Below are positions 34,506-46,855 of a stretch of 64,000 bases of DNA, piece after piece (position 1 is the stretch's first letter; every line of letters begins with the position of its first letter). Where the stretch lies: positions 310,001-374,000 of the forward strand of contig JALIZF010001877.1 of assembly GCA_029948255.1 (NCBI GenBank), in the 5' to 3' direction. The translations under genes were made by a program, and so were the position numbers. Below the pieces are notes generated by a model, which had not been told where the DNA came from, did not search any database, and saw only the letters and a program-made list of their open reading frames with translations. This stretch comes from Telmatactis stephensoni (lineage: Eukaryota; Cnidaria; Anthozoa; Actiniaria; Isophelliidae).

Positions 34506-35300
34506 GGTAGTACCTAATTTTTATATTAAGTAGTATATGACAGCTGCTTCCAGAACACACGGGCTTCGCCCTCGTGGATGATTTAAAAATTAAGACGACT
34601 GGTTTGTAATAGTAAATGTACTAAAGCTGTATGGTAAACTATGAACGGTATTAATGACAATAACGTCTTGTTTAACATTTTTGTTTGCAAATCGTTTGCC
34701 TTTTTACTTTGCACATCGAAAGAACTCCGAAGTACCATCAATCGCTTGTTTTTAGATTTTTGAATTTTTGAAGATAAGTATTAGAGATATTAATATAAAA
34801 TACATAGCAAAATCGTTAAACGTCATAATGACGTCACTAATAATTTAAAATATCCCTAATAAAAATCACGATCACAGACAAAAAATTGCAGCTTTATTAG
34901 GTTGAAACACGTTACAATAGTCATAAATTATCATCGGAATGTCACTTGCTTTTTTCAATAGCTTCTAATAGTTTTTAATGGATTCGAGTGACGTCACTTT
35001 TATGATGTCATCGTGAATTAAAAATCCTTTATAACTCAGCAACGAATTATCGCATCGAGATGAAAGTTGCACCAAATTTTAGAGAATGTATTCTCTATCA
35101 AAATGCGGCGCACTTGTAAGAAACTTCTTGAAGTGATCTCCTTTTTTTCTCACGAAATGTAACAATTTGCTATGGACGTCATAATGACCACAATGGTGGC
35201 TATTTGCATGACAAAATAAAGCGCTACTTGTAGTAGACCACCTCCGAAAATTTCATCCCATTGATAAAAGACTGTTCAAGATATGAAGGTTAGAGCAAAA
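34506..35300. other. Non-coding stretch
   Basis: AT-rich sequence with several TGACGTCA-like words (near 34840 and 34990). It borders the coding-like island. No gene was recognised. Confidence 0.4.
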
Positions 35301-35309
35301 ATGTGACAT

Positions 35310-35498
35310 TTAACACCAGCAATTTTGGGGTCGTTTGTGCCCAGCGTGAAGGATCGGATATTTGGTTTCCCACAAGCGCCGAATACGATCGGAGCCAATA
35401 CCATACTTTTCGCGGATTTTCGAGGTGGGAATTTTGTTCTCCGCGTCTCGGATTTCTTGAGTTTCTCCTTCGGACAATTCTTTTTTCGGAGGGGCCAT
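35310..35498 (-). CDS. Small predicted helix-turn-helix protein, unknown family
   Basis: A 62-residue minus-strand frame starts at 35498 (MAPPKKELSEGETQEIRDA) and ends at a stop at 35310. Residues 8-45 read like a helix-turn-helix: an acidic helix (SEGETQEIRDAE), a turn, and a second helix pair around TSKIREKYGIGSDRIRRLW. The Lys/Pro N-terminus and the YGIGSDRIRRLW segment suggest DNA binding. The frame stays open upstream only through a low-complexity Cys/Phe/Leu stretch that comes from a simple repeat, so I prefer the start at 35498. It is the downstream-most minus-strand frame of the coding-like island. It could also be the DNA-binding end of a larger, broken recombinase or transposase. 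Function inferred from pattern only. Confidence 0.45.
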   Translation of the reverse strand: MAPPKKELSEGETQEIRDAENKIPTSKIREKYGIGSDRIRRLWETKYPILHAGHKRPQNCWC

Positions 35499-35558
35499 GT
35501 CTATATATACAAAGACAAACAGACATAGACATAGACAAACAGATGGACAGACAAAAAA

Positions 35559-35876
35559 ATATTCCAACCATGCATCTACATTGCGAAAGAGGACAAATCC
35601 CAAAAATTCTGGACTTTCCGAAAAAAGCTCGTCCCGAAAGAAAGAGACCTACGACAAATACTTTGGACTCCTGCGCCAAAGGCATTGTCCCCCAAGAACG
35701 ATGTGGTTGGGGGCGATACTATTGTAGAAATAGTTCCTACACTTTCTCCATCGCTATTAGAGGACGTGGAGCGCGATATTTTGTTGTTGTTGTTGTTTCT
35801 GTTGTTTCATAATTTGAAATGGATAGGTGCTAGAGTCTTTTTATTTTTCAAGAAACCAACCATAGATGTGTTCTAG
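35559..35876 (+). pseudogene. Coding-like plus-strand frame of the island, unknown protein
   Basis: An open plus-strand frame begins immediately after a GACATA/GACAAA simple repeat and reads CIYIAKEDKSQKFWTF, then KKLVPKERDLRQILWTPAP, then VVGGDTIVEIVPTLSPSLL. The balanced composition and alternating pattern look like a real folded protein. No methionine starts it; its 5' part seems replaced or cut off by the simple repeat. From about 35790 it runs into a Leu/Val-rich low-complexity tract and ends at 35876, overlapping the end of the minus-strand frame (stop at 35848). I do not recognise the family. Confidence 0.4.
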
Positions 35877-36666
35877 AAACATTCCATACGAAGTTCGGAT
35901 ACGTTCTATATGCAATAGTCGTCGGTCCCTGGAAGTTCGAGCGGGGATGACGAAGGAATGTAGCAAAGCCGGTATGGTCTGTTTTGCAATAGACAGGGCG
36001 CTCGATGGGGTATCCTTGCGAATCACAATCTGGGATTTTTTCGAATTCCTTTTGTAGGGCGTCGACGCATACATGGGAAGACTTGTCGCAGCGCTGCAAA
36101 TAGAATGTGAATATGCAAATAGAATAATAAATCTGTTGCATCGTGTAGAGTTTTTCGGCGGGTGGTGCAGCGAGGCTTGCACTGCAGAGTTCGTCGAAAT
36201 AGTTGTGCCAATGTATGGCTTCTATTAGCTTGTTTTCCGAGTTGTCGAATTGGTGTCAGTATTTTTTCGAATTCTTTCTCTTTTTCTTGGTGCCACTCGT
36301 CGAGCGCGGGAATTGGAACGAAACAAGCCACAATAGCGAACCATCGATCTGGCTTTTTCTGCTTCGTGGCCTTTTGCTTCCCAATTCGGCAAAGAATCGG
36401 CGATTGGGCTTTGGACTAAAAACGCACTAGCCTGGGAGTTTTTTCACTTCTTCTTGTAGAAAGTGACCATAGACCCAATGTTCCCCGGCAACGACTGGCG
36501 AAAACAGACGTAGTAGGTGTTTGGTTTGGCCACGATATTCGACTCTTGCAAAACTTCAGCATTGGTATTCGCCTTCGGGCATGTCGATGGTTTTCTTCCA
36601 TCGTTTGAAATGTGGAGCGCCTGTTTCGACCACACACGGACTTTCTTTCCTTCTACTAGATACGCT
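35848..36666 (-). pseudogene. Coding-like minus-strand region of the island, right-hand part of a split gene
   Basis: Three pieces of protein-like frame follow one another on the minus strand. First is a segment near 36440-36640, where two frames are both plausible. Then comes PDRWFAIVACFVPIPALDEW with KEFEKILTPIRQLGKQ (about 36370-36225). After a frame change come EAIHWHNYFDELC and MQQIYYSICIFTFYLQRC, and the frame runs to a stop at 35848. KEFEKI occurs twice about 65 codons apart. Local GC is visibly higher than in the flanks, and TCG is frequent. Homology unknown. It joins, across the TIR element at 36676-38973, to the region at 38983-39752. Confidence 0.45.
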
Positions 36667-36781
36667 CTCTATGTAAGCATACAGGCATTTGGTAATGCGC
36701 ATGCGCGACTCTGAGTTCGAGAATGACAAATTGGGCGCCTTTTTTTATTTGACAGCCACAATTAAGCAATAGAAAACTTTT

Positions 36782-36791
36782 TCCGTGTTTG

Positions 36792-36829
<38 letters not shown>

Positions 36830-37208
36830 TGAGACAGTTATGCAAACCCGAGACGTAGCCTGTTAATGGAAACTTCCATTTTTTTTTGGCCTTTTCTATT
36901 TTAGTTGTAAACTATTTCATTCAAACACGGACATAAAAGACTTAGAAATTGATTCAGTCTTAGTCGTGAGCTGCCGTCCCTTTTCCTAAATTTAAGAAAG
37001 CAAAAAGAAATAAAAAAGACTCTATTTTGCTTTGCTTTCTCAATTTGTTTTCTTATGAAATACATGAATGTTGTATTTTTAAGTTTTTACAATGGTCAAC
37101 TTCAAATTTCAATCCAAATTTTGCCGCGAAACACAAAGATGATGACGTCAAAACCGTGTTTACATACTCTCATGCAAACACAGCTCTCAGCCAATCAAAG
37201 CGCGCGTA
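36782..37208. mobile_element. Possible nested element with GTGTTTGCAT arms
   Basis: CCGTGTTTGCATAGCC followed by ATATAAACACG near 36783, and the complement of ACCGTGTTTACATACTC followed by ATGCAAACACAG near 37153, are similar inverted arms, each partly palindromic. Boundaries and target duplication are not clear. Confidence 0.35.
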
Positions 37209-37375
37209 GTGTCCTAGTTATTTCATAAATATGATTTTTGAAGAGCGATCTACATGCTGTGTGATTTTCGACAACCAAGGGATCAAAAAAAATTTAAAGT
37301 TTACATACTTTTAAACGTTTTGTTTAGTTTCTGTATTGTCGAAAGGGCTAATTTAGAAGATATTACCTTTGTAAA

Positions 37376-38757
37376 AGCGTACCGAACTTGAAAAACTGGT
37401 AAAACCTCTGCCATTTATCCGACTATTTCTGCAAAATCAAGACTTTCATATCACAAAACAACTAACGAAGGTGAGTGTATAGATAGAAAAGTTTTGCATT
37501 TTCAAATAACAATTTTCTAGGTGCCGTGAATCGAGGGGTACTGTCCTGTGTTTTTGAAATAAAAATTTGGTTTTGGCCCCATTTTGCGTGTCTTCAATGT
37601 GGATTTTCTCAAAAGTTTGTCCATTCATCCAGCTTGATTTTTTTCCCTGCTTAAATGTCCTTTTCCTGTAGTTGTTAAAAACATTTGGTTCAAGTTTCTA
37701 AAAAATTCGTGGCGACAAGAACTAACGGCATTTCTGTAGAGCTCATTATAGGAAATATTCGAAAGTGAAATTTTTGTCTTATTTCCTTCAAGGGGTTTAT
37801 ACCAACCTATGGTAGAAAGGCAGTCAGTTTTTATTGCAAAAAGTAGGTCATTTACTGTTATTTGAAGGCGTGTTGACTTGAAAGAGTTGAACATAAAATG
37901 TTTGTGATTGTAAGACAGCAATGTTGAGTTGTTTTTAAGTCCCTTCAGTTTTGTTCAAACTTGCTAATGGCGGCACAAAAACATCTAGAAATATCTTTGA
38001 AATTTGACCGCTCCCCTTCCCCCCTCCCCCCAATTCTGCTTACTGTCGAACCAAAGCTTTTTCTATGTCCTTTTACTCTATCATAATGAAAAAGCTATGA
38101 AAAATTCGTGGACATATGAAAATAATGCTAGATTTACTGGCGCTCCAAAGCCAATTTTTTTTCTGTGGCCGTGTATTTGTCAACTCTTGCATTAGGATGA
38201 TTTGCTTAAAAGATTTAAAAATAATTTTTTGGTTGGTGGCTAACCTCTAAAAACATTTTATAGTACATGTGTGAGCAAACATGTGTGAGCAACCTGGTGG
38301 ATGTTTAGTCAGAATTTAACAACATAATATATTTTTCTTCAGCAATTTCTCTACAGATTAGTGCATTCTGATGTCTGTATACAGTGATTGCCTATTCAAA
38401 ATTTGATTTTTCTTATCTTATGAATAGGAGCTGTTGGTGGTTGTGTGCTTACTCTATTTTACTTAAACATTTAGTTGTAATGAGCTAAAGACATGTGTAA
38501 CAATTATATATTTGAGTTTTATAATATCCAAAACATCGTGTCTGACTGATTAATAAATCTATATGCATTCATATATATGCATTTTTGTCCTTTTTCTAAT
38601 CTCACATTGTTCCTCTTCATTATTTATTCTTCCTTCTAATTACAGAGGGCGAGTAGAAGGGATTTTTACACAAGTGGTTCTTATTGTTGCAGCAGTAATC
38701 TTAGCTTACATGGCCAGCAATGGTATCCATGCAAGACTGTAATCTCAATTAGAAACT
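37376..38757 (+). pseudogene. Possible spliced gene fragment inside the MULE-like element
   Basis: An open stretch reading ELEKLVKPLPFIRLFLQNQ ends at a textbook donor (CGAAG then GTGAGT, 37471). About 1.17 kb downstream a pyrimidine-rich tract ending TAATTACAG (38645) is a good acceptor. The following 98-112 bp are open in more than one frame: one gives a hydrophobic segment (VVLIVAAVILAYM) and stops soon after; another gives a Ser/Cys-rich tail. Which frame is real depends on the exact acceptor. No family was recognised. If real, it would be a host gene fragment carried by the transposon. Confidence 0.25.
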
Positions 38758-38982
38758 GAGGCATTTTATTATACTCAAAAACCATTTCCTTGTGACTTGA
38801 AAGCATAATTAAGATTTTGGATCTTTCCATTAATTTGAGTTTCGAAGTGATTTAAGGCGTTTTTTCGGCTGTATTTATTTATTAGCGAAGTTCCTCTTCT
38901 TTACCGCGATTTAGTGTCCGCCATTTTGTTTTGGGAAAACTCACGCATGCGCATTACCAAATGCCTATATGCTCTCTATGTA

Positions 38983-39752
38983 GAGTTCTCCAAGTCTCTA
39001 CAGCTCGGGATAGGTTTCTTTTTTCCTGGACGCATCACTTGAAAAGATGGTCTCGCTCTTTTTGGGTGCGAATGGGCAATATTGCAATTTCTCTGTCGAA
39101 AAGGTCCATGGTCGAAAGTTGCAAGAGTTGTTTTGTTGCCCAAACAACATGCGATACTTTGTCTTTGGATTTTCCCAGAAAGAAACGGTGGCCTCAAGTG
39201 GGATAGCCTATGTTTCTAGGCTTGGCATAGCCCAATACAAAATACTCTCCATCTTCGGTTTCGTCGAGTCTCTTGGCACGATTCGCCCGGTGTTGGGAAA
39301 TCTGGAAATCCTTTGCATGGAATTCCTTTTGTTGTTCCCGATAGGCGCGAGTTTGGGTGACAATGGCTTGGTGCTCAGCTTCTCTTTGGGCGACGAGTTC
39401 TTTTTGTTTGGCCATGGCGGTATTGTGGAATTCTTCCATGCCACCCTTGCTTTCCAATCTTCCGTCTCGATAGTTTCTGCGATGTCTTGCATCCATTTCT
39501 CTCTTCAGTGCCGCTTGGAAAGCATCGAAACCTTGCGATTGGATGGTATCTCGAACAGGGCCATTCTTTGGCTTTTTTCCGACCGCCACACAAGAGAAAT
39601 GCTGTGTTGGGGGTAACCATTCTTGGAGAGCGGGAGCATTGGGATGGAGCTGTGTGGCAACAAATTGCTTTCCCAGGCTCTTTAACGATGAAATGCAGAC
39701 CAACGTCGTGGTTAATTACCTTTGCTCCATTGCTCATGCGCATTTTGCGCAT
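38983..39752 (-). pseudogene. Coding-like minus-strand region of the island, left-hand (upstream) part of a split gene
   Basis: On the minus strand, protein-like sequence runs from a methionine near 39738 (MSNGAKVINHDVGLHF). After a frame change near 39680 comes a long open frame (39194-39703) rich in Gln, Arg and Glu: FVATQLHPNAPALQEWLPP, MDARHRRNYRDGRLESKGG, KQKELVAQREAEHQAI. It looks like a long charged helix. A TGA at 39194 interrupts it, but the same frame continues (GHRFFLGKSKDKVSHVVWA, MDLFDREIAILPIRTQKE) to about 39045. Beyond that it reaches the 9-bp duplication at 38974-38982 and continues at 36666. Unknown family; the stop and shifts mark it as decayed. Confidence 0.45.
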
Positions 39753-39760
39753 ACAATGAT

Positions 39761-41100
39761 TTTTTCAACAATTATGTTTTATCTAATTTTTGAAGTAAAG
39801 GTTGTTAGCTACTGTAGAACCCGTAAACAATAATCCTTCAAAATCGAATACTTTTAAAAACTTGGGAAAAAAGTTTCAGTGGACTTATTCTCCCCTCGAA
39901 TTTCAAAACGGCGACGAAATATCAGGGACCACCAATTTTTATTGAGCTCAAAATAAAGGCATTGCGAAATACTGACGGAAAACATATTTTCAATGAGAAA
40001 AAAATTATGAATATATGGGTTTCTAATTACATTTTTTTTTCTAAAGACACTACACCTCTATGGTCCTGGTCGAGCACTGCGCTAATTCGGGCGACAACAC
40101 ACGGAATAAAATGCTTAAAATGATGGAATTTTAATTTTCGTCTGCATGTTATCATGAGTTAAGAATAAGAAAAAATAAGAATAAGAAGAAAAAAAAACCA
40201 TGGATAACGTGGATTTGCACGTGTTTTTTTCACAGTTTATTATAGTAGATATCAACTCGTCACTTCTTATTTAATAGAATACAGGCAGGCTAAAATCATG
40301 AATAAAAGAACGGATGATAGCGTGGCTAGGCTAAAACATTTGAAATGAATGGATTAACCCCAACGATTAAACGCAGTTGAAATTGGTGATTAGATAAAAA
40401 TAGATGATTAATTAATTAATGATTTTATGGAATGGTTACAAGATAGGTAAACAAGAGAGATGCTTAAATATCAATGTATAAATGAATATTTAAATGAATA
40501 TATAAATGTATCCAAAGATAGCTAAAGATATATTAGTCATGAAAGAAAGGTGGGCTGACTATACAAATGGACAGATTAGATCGATTATAGCTGAATTATA
40601 GATTCACGCTTTTGTACTGAATCAAAGGCAAGCGACCCAATATTGATATATTGAACGATAAATGATATTGTATTCATATATTATAGCAACTGGCTTAATG
40701 GGAGATATATTGACATATGGTCGCAAAAATTTGTATTTTCAACTTTTACTAACAAATCAATAAAACTGCTATCGAAAAAACAGAGTTTTATACAAAGCCG
40801 ATTTACTGCCCAATATCACAAAATTTATCTTTTCAACTGACATTGGGAACTCCCCCCTTAGAGTTTGAGAGAACAAACCGCTTTGGGTTAAAATATTTGG
40901 TTCCGATATTTCTGATCGACTCATTAATCAAACGTTCATTGTTTATGTGCTACAGAAGCAGTACCATACAGTACTTGTGATGTTAGCTTGGCAATCAGAG
41001 ATAAAAGACCGACGAACTCAGTCTTTTATGATTGATTTCCTCTCTATTTATGTGAATTTATTAAGTTCTCGTTGTACCCTCCTTCCTTTTCTTGTGTGGA
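39761..41100. other. Non-coding stretch
   Basis: AT-rich, with AATTAATTAAT near 40410. Nothing recognised. Confidence 0.4.
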
Positions 41101-41215
41101 ATTTTTTTTCAGGTTTAATTTCTCCTTTAGTTTTTTTTTTTTTTTTTTTTTCAATTCCTTTTTATTTCGATTTCATTTATTCATTCATTCATTCATTCAT
41201 TCATTCATTTGTTCT
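41101..41215. repeat. Poly-T and ATTC microsatellite
   Basis: A T run (about 41129-41151) is followed by seven or so ATTC units (41178-41209). The Phe-rich plus-strand frames here come from this sequence. Confidence 0.85.
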
Positions 41216-44200
41216 TTTAATTTCCCCTCTTTTTGTCATTTCTTTCACCCTAATTTGAGCTGTCAAACATTCCTCGTATTGAATTTTTACACTCTTTTCT
41301 TCCCCTATTTCGTCCAGATGGTACTGCAGAGAACGTTAGCTAGCTGTCTAGTATTTTATTCTTAATTACTGAGCTATTCTTATCAATCTCAGACTTCCAA
41401 CTAATCAAATACATTTGTGTATAAACCGCTTCTCAAGATAAAAACTCCTTCTTCCTGGCTAATTAACGCTCTTTTTGCATTGAATATCTATGAGTTAGGA
41501 AAGTCTTCAATTTCCTAATGGTTTTGGCGACATATAGCTCTAAGATAAGGTAACTTATCTAACAGTTCCGACTGCATTTTCTGTTGACTTATGGATACAG
41601 TTTTAATACAGGACGTACAACCTACTGCAGTCGGTTCCTGTTGTGAACTGAATACAATCCAGTGAGGTCTAAGCAGCCTTAAATGATTATAAGTTTCTCT
41701 ATAATGGAAAATACATAGAATGGGATTGAAGCGTCTTGGAGTGCATTTCTCAATACGCCAAAACAAATCATACGACTACAAGTTCTTACCCATATATGCA
41801 TTATGACAAATCTGAGCTACCTACTACGATTAATAGCCTCTTCTCAGTGTTGTGAAAAGCGTTTTGTTTTGACTGCGTACTAACGATAAGTCGTTTTCAA
41901 GAAACCTTTTAATTTGTGCATGGGTGTACCGCACAGTAAATGCACGGCACTTTTCGTATCCACTTGAAATAGCTTAAGTCGGATTAAGGAACATTATAAT
42001 ATATTTAGACCGACAACTATATTTTTACCGAGAACTATTTTCTCATGATGATGCTATCCGTTTTCGTCGAATTGTCATTTAAAGTGTATAGTTGGAGAAA
42101 GTAAATAAGGAATTCAAACGAATTTCCGAAAAATAAAACAAGACTTCCTGTTAAGGCCTTTTTACTGCAATCAGAATAGGTTTAAAGATTTTGGAAGTGA
42201 TTAGCGTTGAGTGGGGATTTTCAGTGGGAATGTTTCCTAAGGCTCTCATTATCATAGCATACTCATTTCCTTCAAAGCTTTGCCTGTTCGCTGCTATCTT
42301 TTCTGACAGTTAAGGATTGGAGACAATGTCAGAAAATTGAAAGGTAGTCATGCCCTAAAAGTGCTTTTAAACCTCTCCTGCTTGTCCACATAGTAAAAGG
42401 TTATTGTGGTTAGGTATTTTCCATCTGCTGAGCCGCCTTTAAGCGTTTTATTTTGGAGCTTTTATTTTCTTCTTGAGAGGAAAATCGTCAGCGAAAACCT
42501 ACTTTAGTTATTAGCTGTATAGTAATAATAATAATATTGGTTTTAAGGATTTGTTGAAAGTAGGCACTTAGAGTAGAACAAAAAAGTGGGACTTTTCCTG
42601 GACTTTGTGACTGGGCAATGATCGAATAAAAAACACACATCCTATTGCTCATATTTTCTATTAATTCAAACACCAGTTTCTTTCGACCCTTTGCATATTT
42701 TTTCGATCATTTATTCTATTTTTGTTAAAATCTCATTTACTACGCTTACCTGAGCACATGGCTAACTGTCAAATAGTTATTTTGCTTGAGGGGATTCCAT
42801 TAATTAATTTTGGAAACTTTGCACGCTTATGATATGAGGCCGAAATTGCGATTGAGGTAGGATTGAAATTTCATATCCTTCCATAAGAGCGGATCAGTGT
42901 TCAGTAACGTGAGTGATCCAAGCTCAAGGCAATTGTATGACCATCAATTTACCAACGAATAAGTCTTACCATACACTACAAAGGCCGAGATGCGTTTCTG
43001 CCAACTAATGCCGGAATGAATCTTTACTCCAGCGAGAATGAACAACGTTAACAACAAAAACAACAACAATAACAACAACAACAACAAAAGAAAAGTAAGT
43101 TAGTCAATGACACTAAGACACTAAGGTAAAATGAACCCATTCTGATAGATATATGAAGACTTGATGCTTTCATTAAAGTGTTTGCAGGGAGTCGTGCATT
43201 TACATATATGGCTCACTTGAATTGGTGATTCACGGCGTCTCGATCAAACAAAAAAGTTAACTGTTTTTTTATTATTATTATTAGTATTATCAGTGATAAC
43301 ATTTAGTGTTCTTCGATTATAAAGAAACTCATCTTACATAGATAAATAGATAAATTCAGAAAGGAGGAAATATCAATATTATTGGTGAAATTTCTAAATC
43401 GTCCATTGACGACATCTGGCTAGAAACGTCGTAAGGCAAATGGATAACAGCCAATCGGAAGCTTCCAATATCGACATTAATTCAGCTTTACTTATGGTAT
43501 AATTACATACTCGGTTGGAAAAGGTAGATGACCAATTAGATTTGTCGGCAATTTAAGTGAGTCTCCGGGTGATTCTTAATTGTCATTTGCGTTCATTTGA
43601 ATAGCAACCAACTACTTACGTTAATGAACATAAAATATAAAATGCGTTCTTTAGCTTTGTAAGTCTATGTGATCGTAACTTTTATCATGTATTGACGTAG
43701 TTTTAAGTTTTTGTTGCCTTCATCTTACTCGTCAGATCGACTTAGTTGAACATCTGAAGCATTTGATGAAACAATATGATATTAATTACTCCTCATGAGT
43801 TCAACCAGGTAAGAAGATTTATTCACTCTTTCTCTCTTCATTTTTAATATTAGAAACATTTTCTTGCTTCCAAAGAATCTGAAAGATCGGAAGATGGCCG
43901 ACGAATCGAAATCCATTTAATTTACAAATCAATGATTTCTTACATAAATTGCCAAAGAAAAAATTGTCCGTTTTTCAAATAATCAATCAATCCTTTGCAA
44001 TCAACCATCAATCCTTTGCATGACATTTTGGCCAGCTAAGTCGAATTCAAACAAAGGAACTATAAAGCTGTACCTAAACCAAGCTTTGTTGTGTCGATGA
44101 TGTTTGGATAACAATTTTCTATACAATCCCAAAATTTTTATCTATTCTTCTATTTTTTGGCGAATTAGTTTCTAGAACTCTATGGAACAAGTACTTTGTA

Positions 44201-46855
44201 CTAACTGGCGGCTTCTCATTGGTTGTTTAGCTCTCTTAAAAGCCAATGAAAAACTACTTCCCAGTGATTAGCGTATTTCAATGTTTGGCCAGTTCGATTG
44301 CGGGCTCAGGGTTCAGTACGCATAAAATCTACGTCGAATATCACGGTTTCTTATTGCAATCTCACGCGAGGGAATGGCATTTGACTCCATGTCGAGGTGA
44401 CAAACTAATGTCAATAGTGTAACATGGTGAATAACTGGTACGCTGCACACATGCTGTGAACTTTGTGGTTTCTGAGAAAGGAAAGGAAAGCGTTACATTT
44501 GCCAATGTGTTCTGAAGTTTAACTGATGTTTTGCTAAAAATCTGGTAAGGAGACTGACCTTAAAAAAATTAGTTTCATTATATATATTAAATAATAATTT
44601 TTTTCTTGCTCTATTGTGTTGTAGCTTTGGTAGATGGTAAAAAAATCTGAAATATTAACAGTCCTTAGTTTACGCTCAAAATGATCAATATTTTCCTCAA
44701 TGTTTTTGTAACTGTTTGTTGTACATTTAATTCCTTATTCGGCTAAGAAAATGTTATGTAATCTTTTGGCTAGGAAAATATCCATATGTCAAAAAGAGAA
44801 CTACCTTTAAAGTCACTAATATAATTCCTAGTTTAGCATAATAACAGTCCGATATGGGTAAGCATTTGTATGATTGATCCACTTGGCTATCGTCACTTTG
44901 CGAAAAGCGAAAACAAATTAACTCTGTAAAAAAACTTGTTTTAAATATTTTTTTAGCCTAAAATCACCTTCTACAGCTCACACGTTAAAATGAGACCCCA
45001 CTTGGGTAAAGTTATCCAAACAGAAGCGTCGTTAATCATCTTTAGCGTGATTTAGGCCTTCAAAGCTAAAGAGAAGTATGAGTTTCATGCGAGTCAACTT
45101 TGCTAATTTATCTTGCAATAACAAGAAGTAAAATTGAGTAAAATTGAATAAATTACTGCATTCGCTTTATTACTTCTGATTCAATATTGCCCATTTTTCT
45201 ACAAAAATGTTTTTATTTTTTGTGGAGTATCGAGGATCAAAACACTCAACGAAATTGTTCCTAAGCTTTAGAGTTCATAAGTTGGAACTGTTTTGGGTAG
45301 TAAATTTACGACGCGTCTGTCCAAGGCATCAAGTATGGCGGTACTTGATCGCGCGTTAGTCAATTAGTATTTCTTTCTGCCCATAATTAACACAAACCTC
45401 GCGGTTCTAGTATGTTTACACAGAGCTAAGTGAATAAAAGCAGCCGGGCAAAATTTACCCATGTTGTGTGTGAAATTTTAATCTGTTGATTTCTCTTAAC
45501 TTCATTCTTCCCTTCGAAACAAACAAAATTATTCGAGGATTTGTTTGAAATAATATTCTATGTTTTAAGGGAATGAGGGTATTTGCAAAAGTGACAAGGC
45601 CTAATATTGAAGTCGTAAATAAGTGTGTTTTTGTTTCTTTCTCAATTGTTTTAAGTTATGAATTATGCATAGTAATTTATTTGGAAATAGATAAATTGCT
45701 TAATGGCTAAAAGGCATTGAAAAGGTAAATGAATTTTCATTTTGGAACCTAATCGAATTCTCAAATAATTTTATCTTTCTTTTTTCTGCTTCCATCCAGC
45801 CTCAAGCCGATGCAAATCAAACCACATATTTTTAAAGATATTTCATTTGTCGTTCACCAGTTGGACAGCTGTTGGGAAACGCTGCTCAATCCGATCTTTC
45901 CATATTTCTTTGTTTAAAGATATTCGCTCAACGGTGCCATAAATGACGATGAAACTAATTTATACGGAGCTGAAGTTAAGACAATGAAAGGTAAATTTTC
46001 TTTTCCTTAAACCTTTGTATCCAAGGATTCCATTCTCAGATTATCAGGTTGATATCGACTTCGACGTTTATCTTGCGGTCAGCGGTTGCTACATTTATCT
46101 TTTTGTTTAGTATATCTGAGGGATATTTTATAACAGAAAATCTAATCGATTCAAGAGGCTTTCGAACGCCTTGTCGAGTTGGGTGAGTATAGATAAATAC
46201 AGCCTTACGGATGCTATTACTGTCTAAAACGGATTGGAATTTTTATTAGGACTAGTTGTTGCATAATTCATGACAGAAAATATATTGTTATTAAGACGGA
46301 CTAATACCCCCCGTTGTCACTCCAATTTTAATTTGTCTCCGCACGTTTTTTTATTGAACGTTTATTTCAGGCTTTTGAAATATATCTTGGACGGGTCGGA
46401 AAACGGTCCGTGATTTATGTCCCAACAGGATGCTCGGCGGCTCCTTTTTTGAGCAGACTTTTCAGCAATCTTTGTTTGAATGCCTTGATATGTTTGCGTT
46501 GTGAACGATCAAATAGACACACAGTACTAGAACTGTATAAATATAAAGGTTTTTTTGCGAATTGATTTCCCTCTCAGTATTTCACATTTGAATATGCACA
46601 TTGTTGTTGTTGAGATCTGGATTGTCCACAGGGAAAATATTAGTAAATGTTTCATCACTGGTATTACAGTCAGCACTTTGGCAGCTCAAATATTGATTTC
46701 TAAGTGCTTTGACAAATGTCGTTTTAATGTGGTTAGTTGGTGTAGTCTTAAAAGCAGAAACATTTAATTTAGAGTACATTTGCAGCTACCTTTAGTGGTG
46801 TTAGATTAATGCATCTTTTTGTAGACTTTAATTTCTTTTTCCCAATAATTTTGTA
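41216..46855. other. Long AT-rich stretch, nothing recognised
   Basis: It contains an AAC microsatellite (43046-43090) and occasional donor-like GTAAG words (for example near 43808 and 44545) without matching coding exons. There could be untranslated exons of a neighbouring gene, but nothing in the sequence proves it. Confidence 0.35.

Larger units (their letters stand above)
36676..38973. mobile_element. 2.3-kb TIR element with 9-bp target duplication (MULE-like)
   Basis: The left end reads AGCATACAGGCATTTGG then TAATGCGCATGCGCGA. The reverse complement of the right end reads AGCATATAGGCATTTGG then TAATGCGCATGCGTGA: 33 bp with two differences. Directly outside both ends is CTCTATGTA (36667-36675 and 38974-38982), a perfect 9-bp duplication. 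TIRs with 9-bp duplications point to the Mutator-like group. No MULE transposase is readable in the interior, so it would be non-autonomous. It contains possible exon borders (37470/37471 and about 38646) and a nested inverted-repeat pair near 36782-37200. Confidence 0.85.

Noticed and set aside
39047..39616. Long plus-strand frame opposite the island
   Set aside because: It is the mirror of a more protein-like minus-strand frame rich in Gln, Glu and Arg; codon pattern favours the minus strand.
41072..41365. Phe-rich frame near 41.1 kb as a membrane protein
   Set aside because: It comes from a poly-T and ATTC microsatellite.
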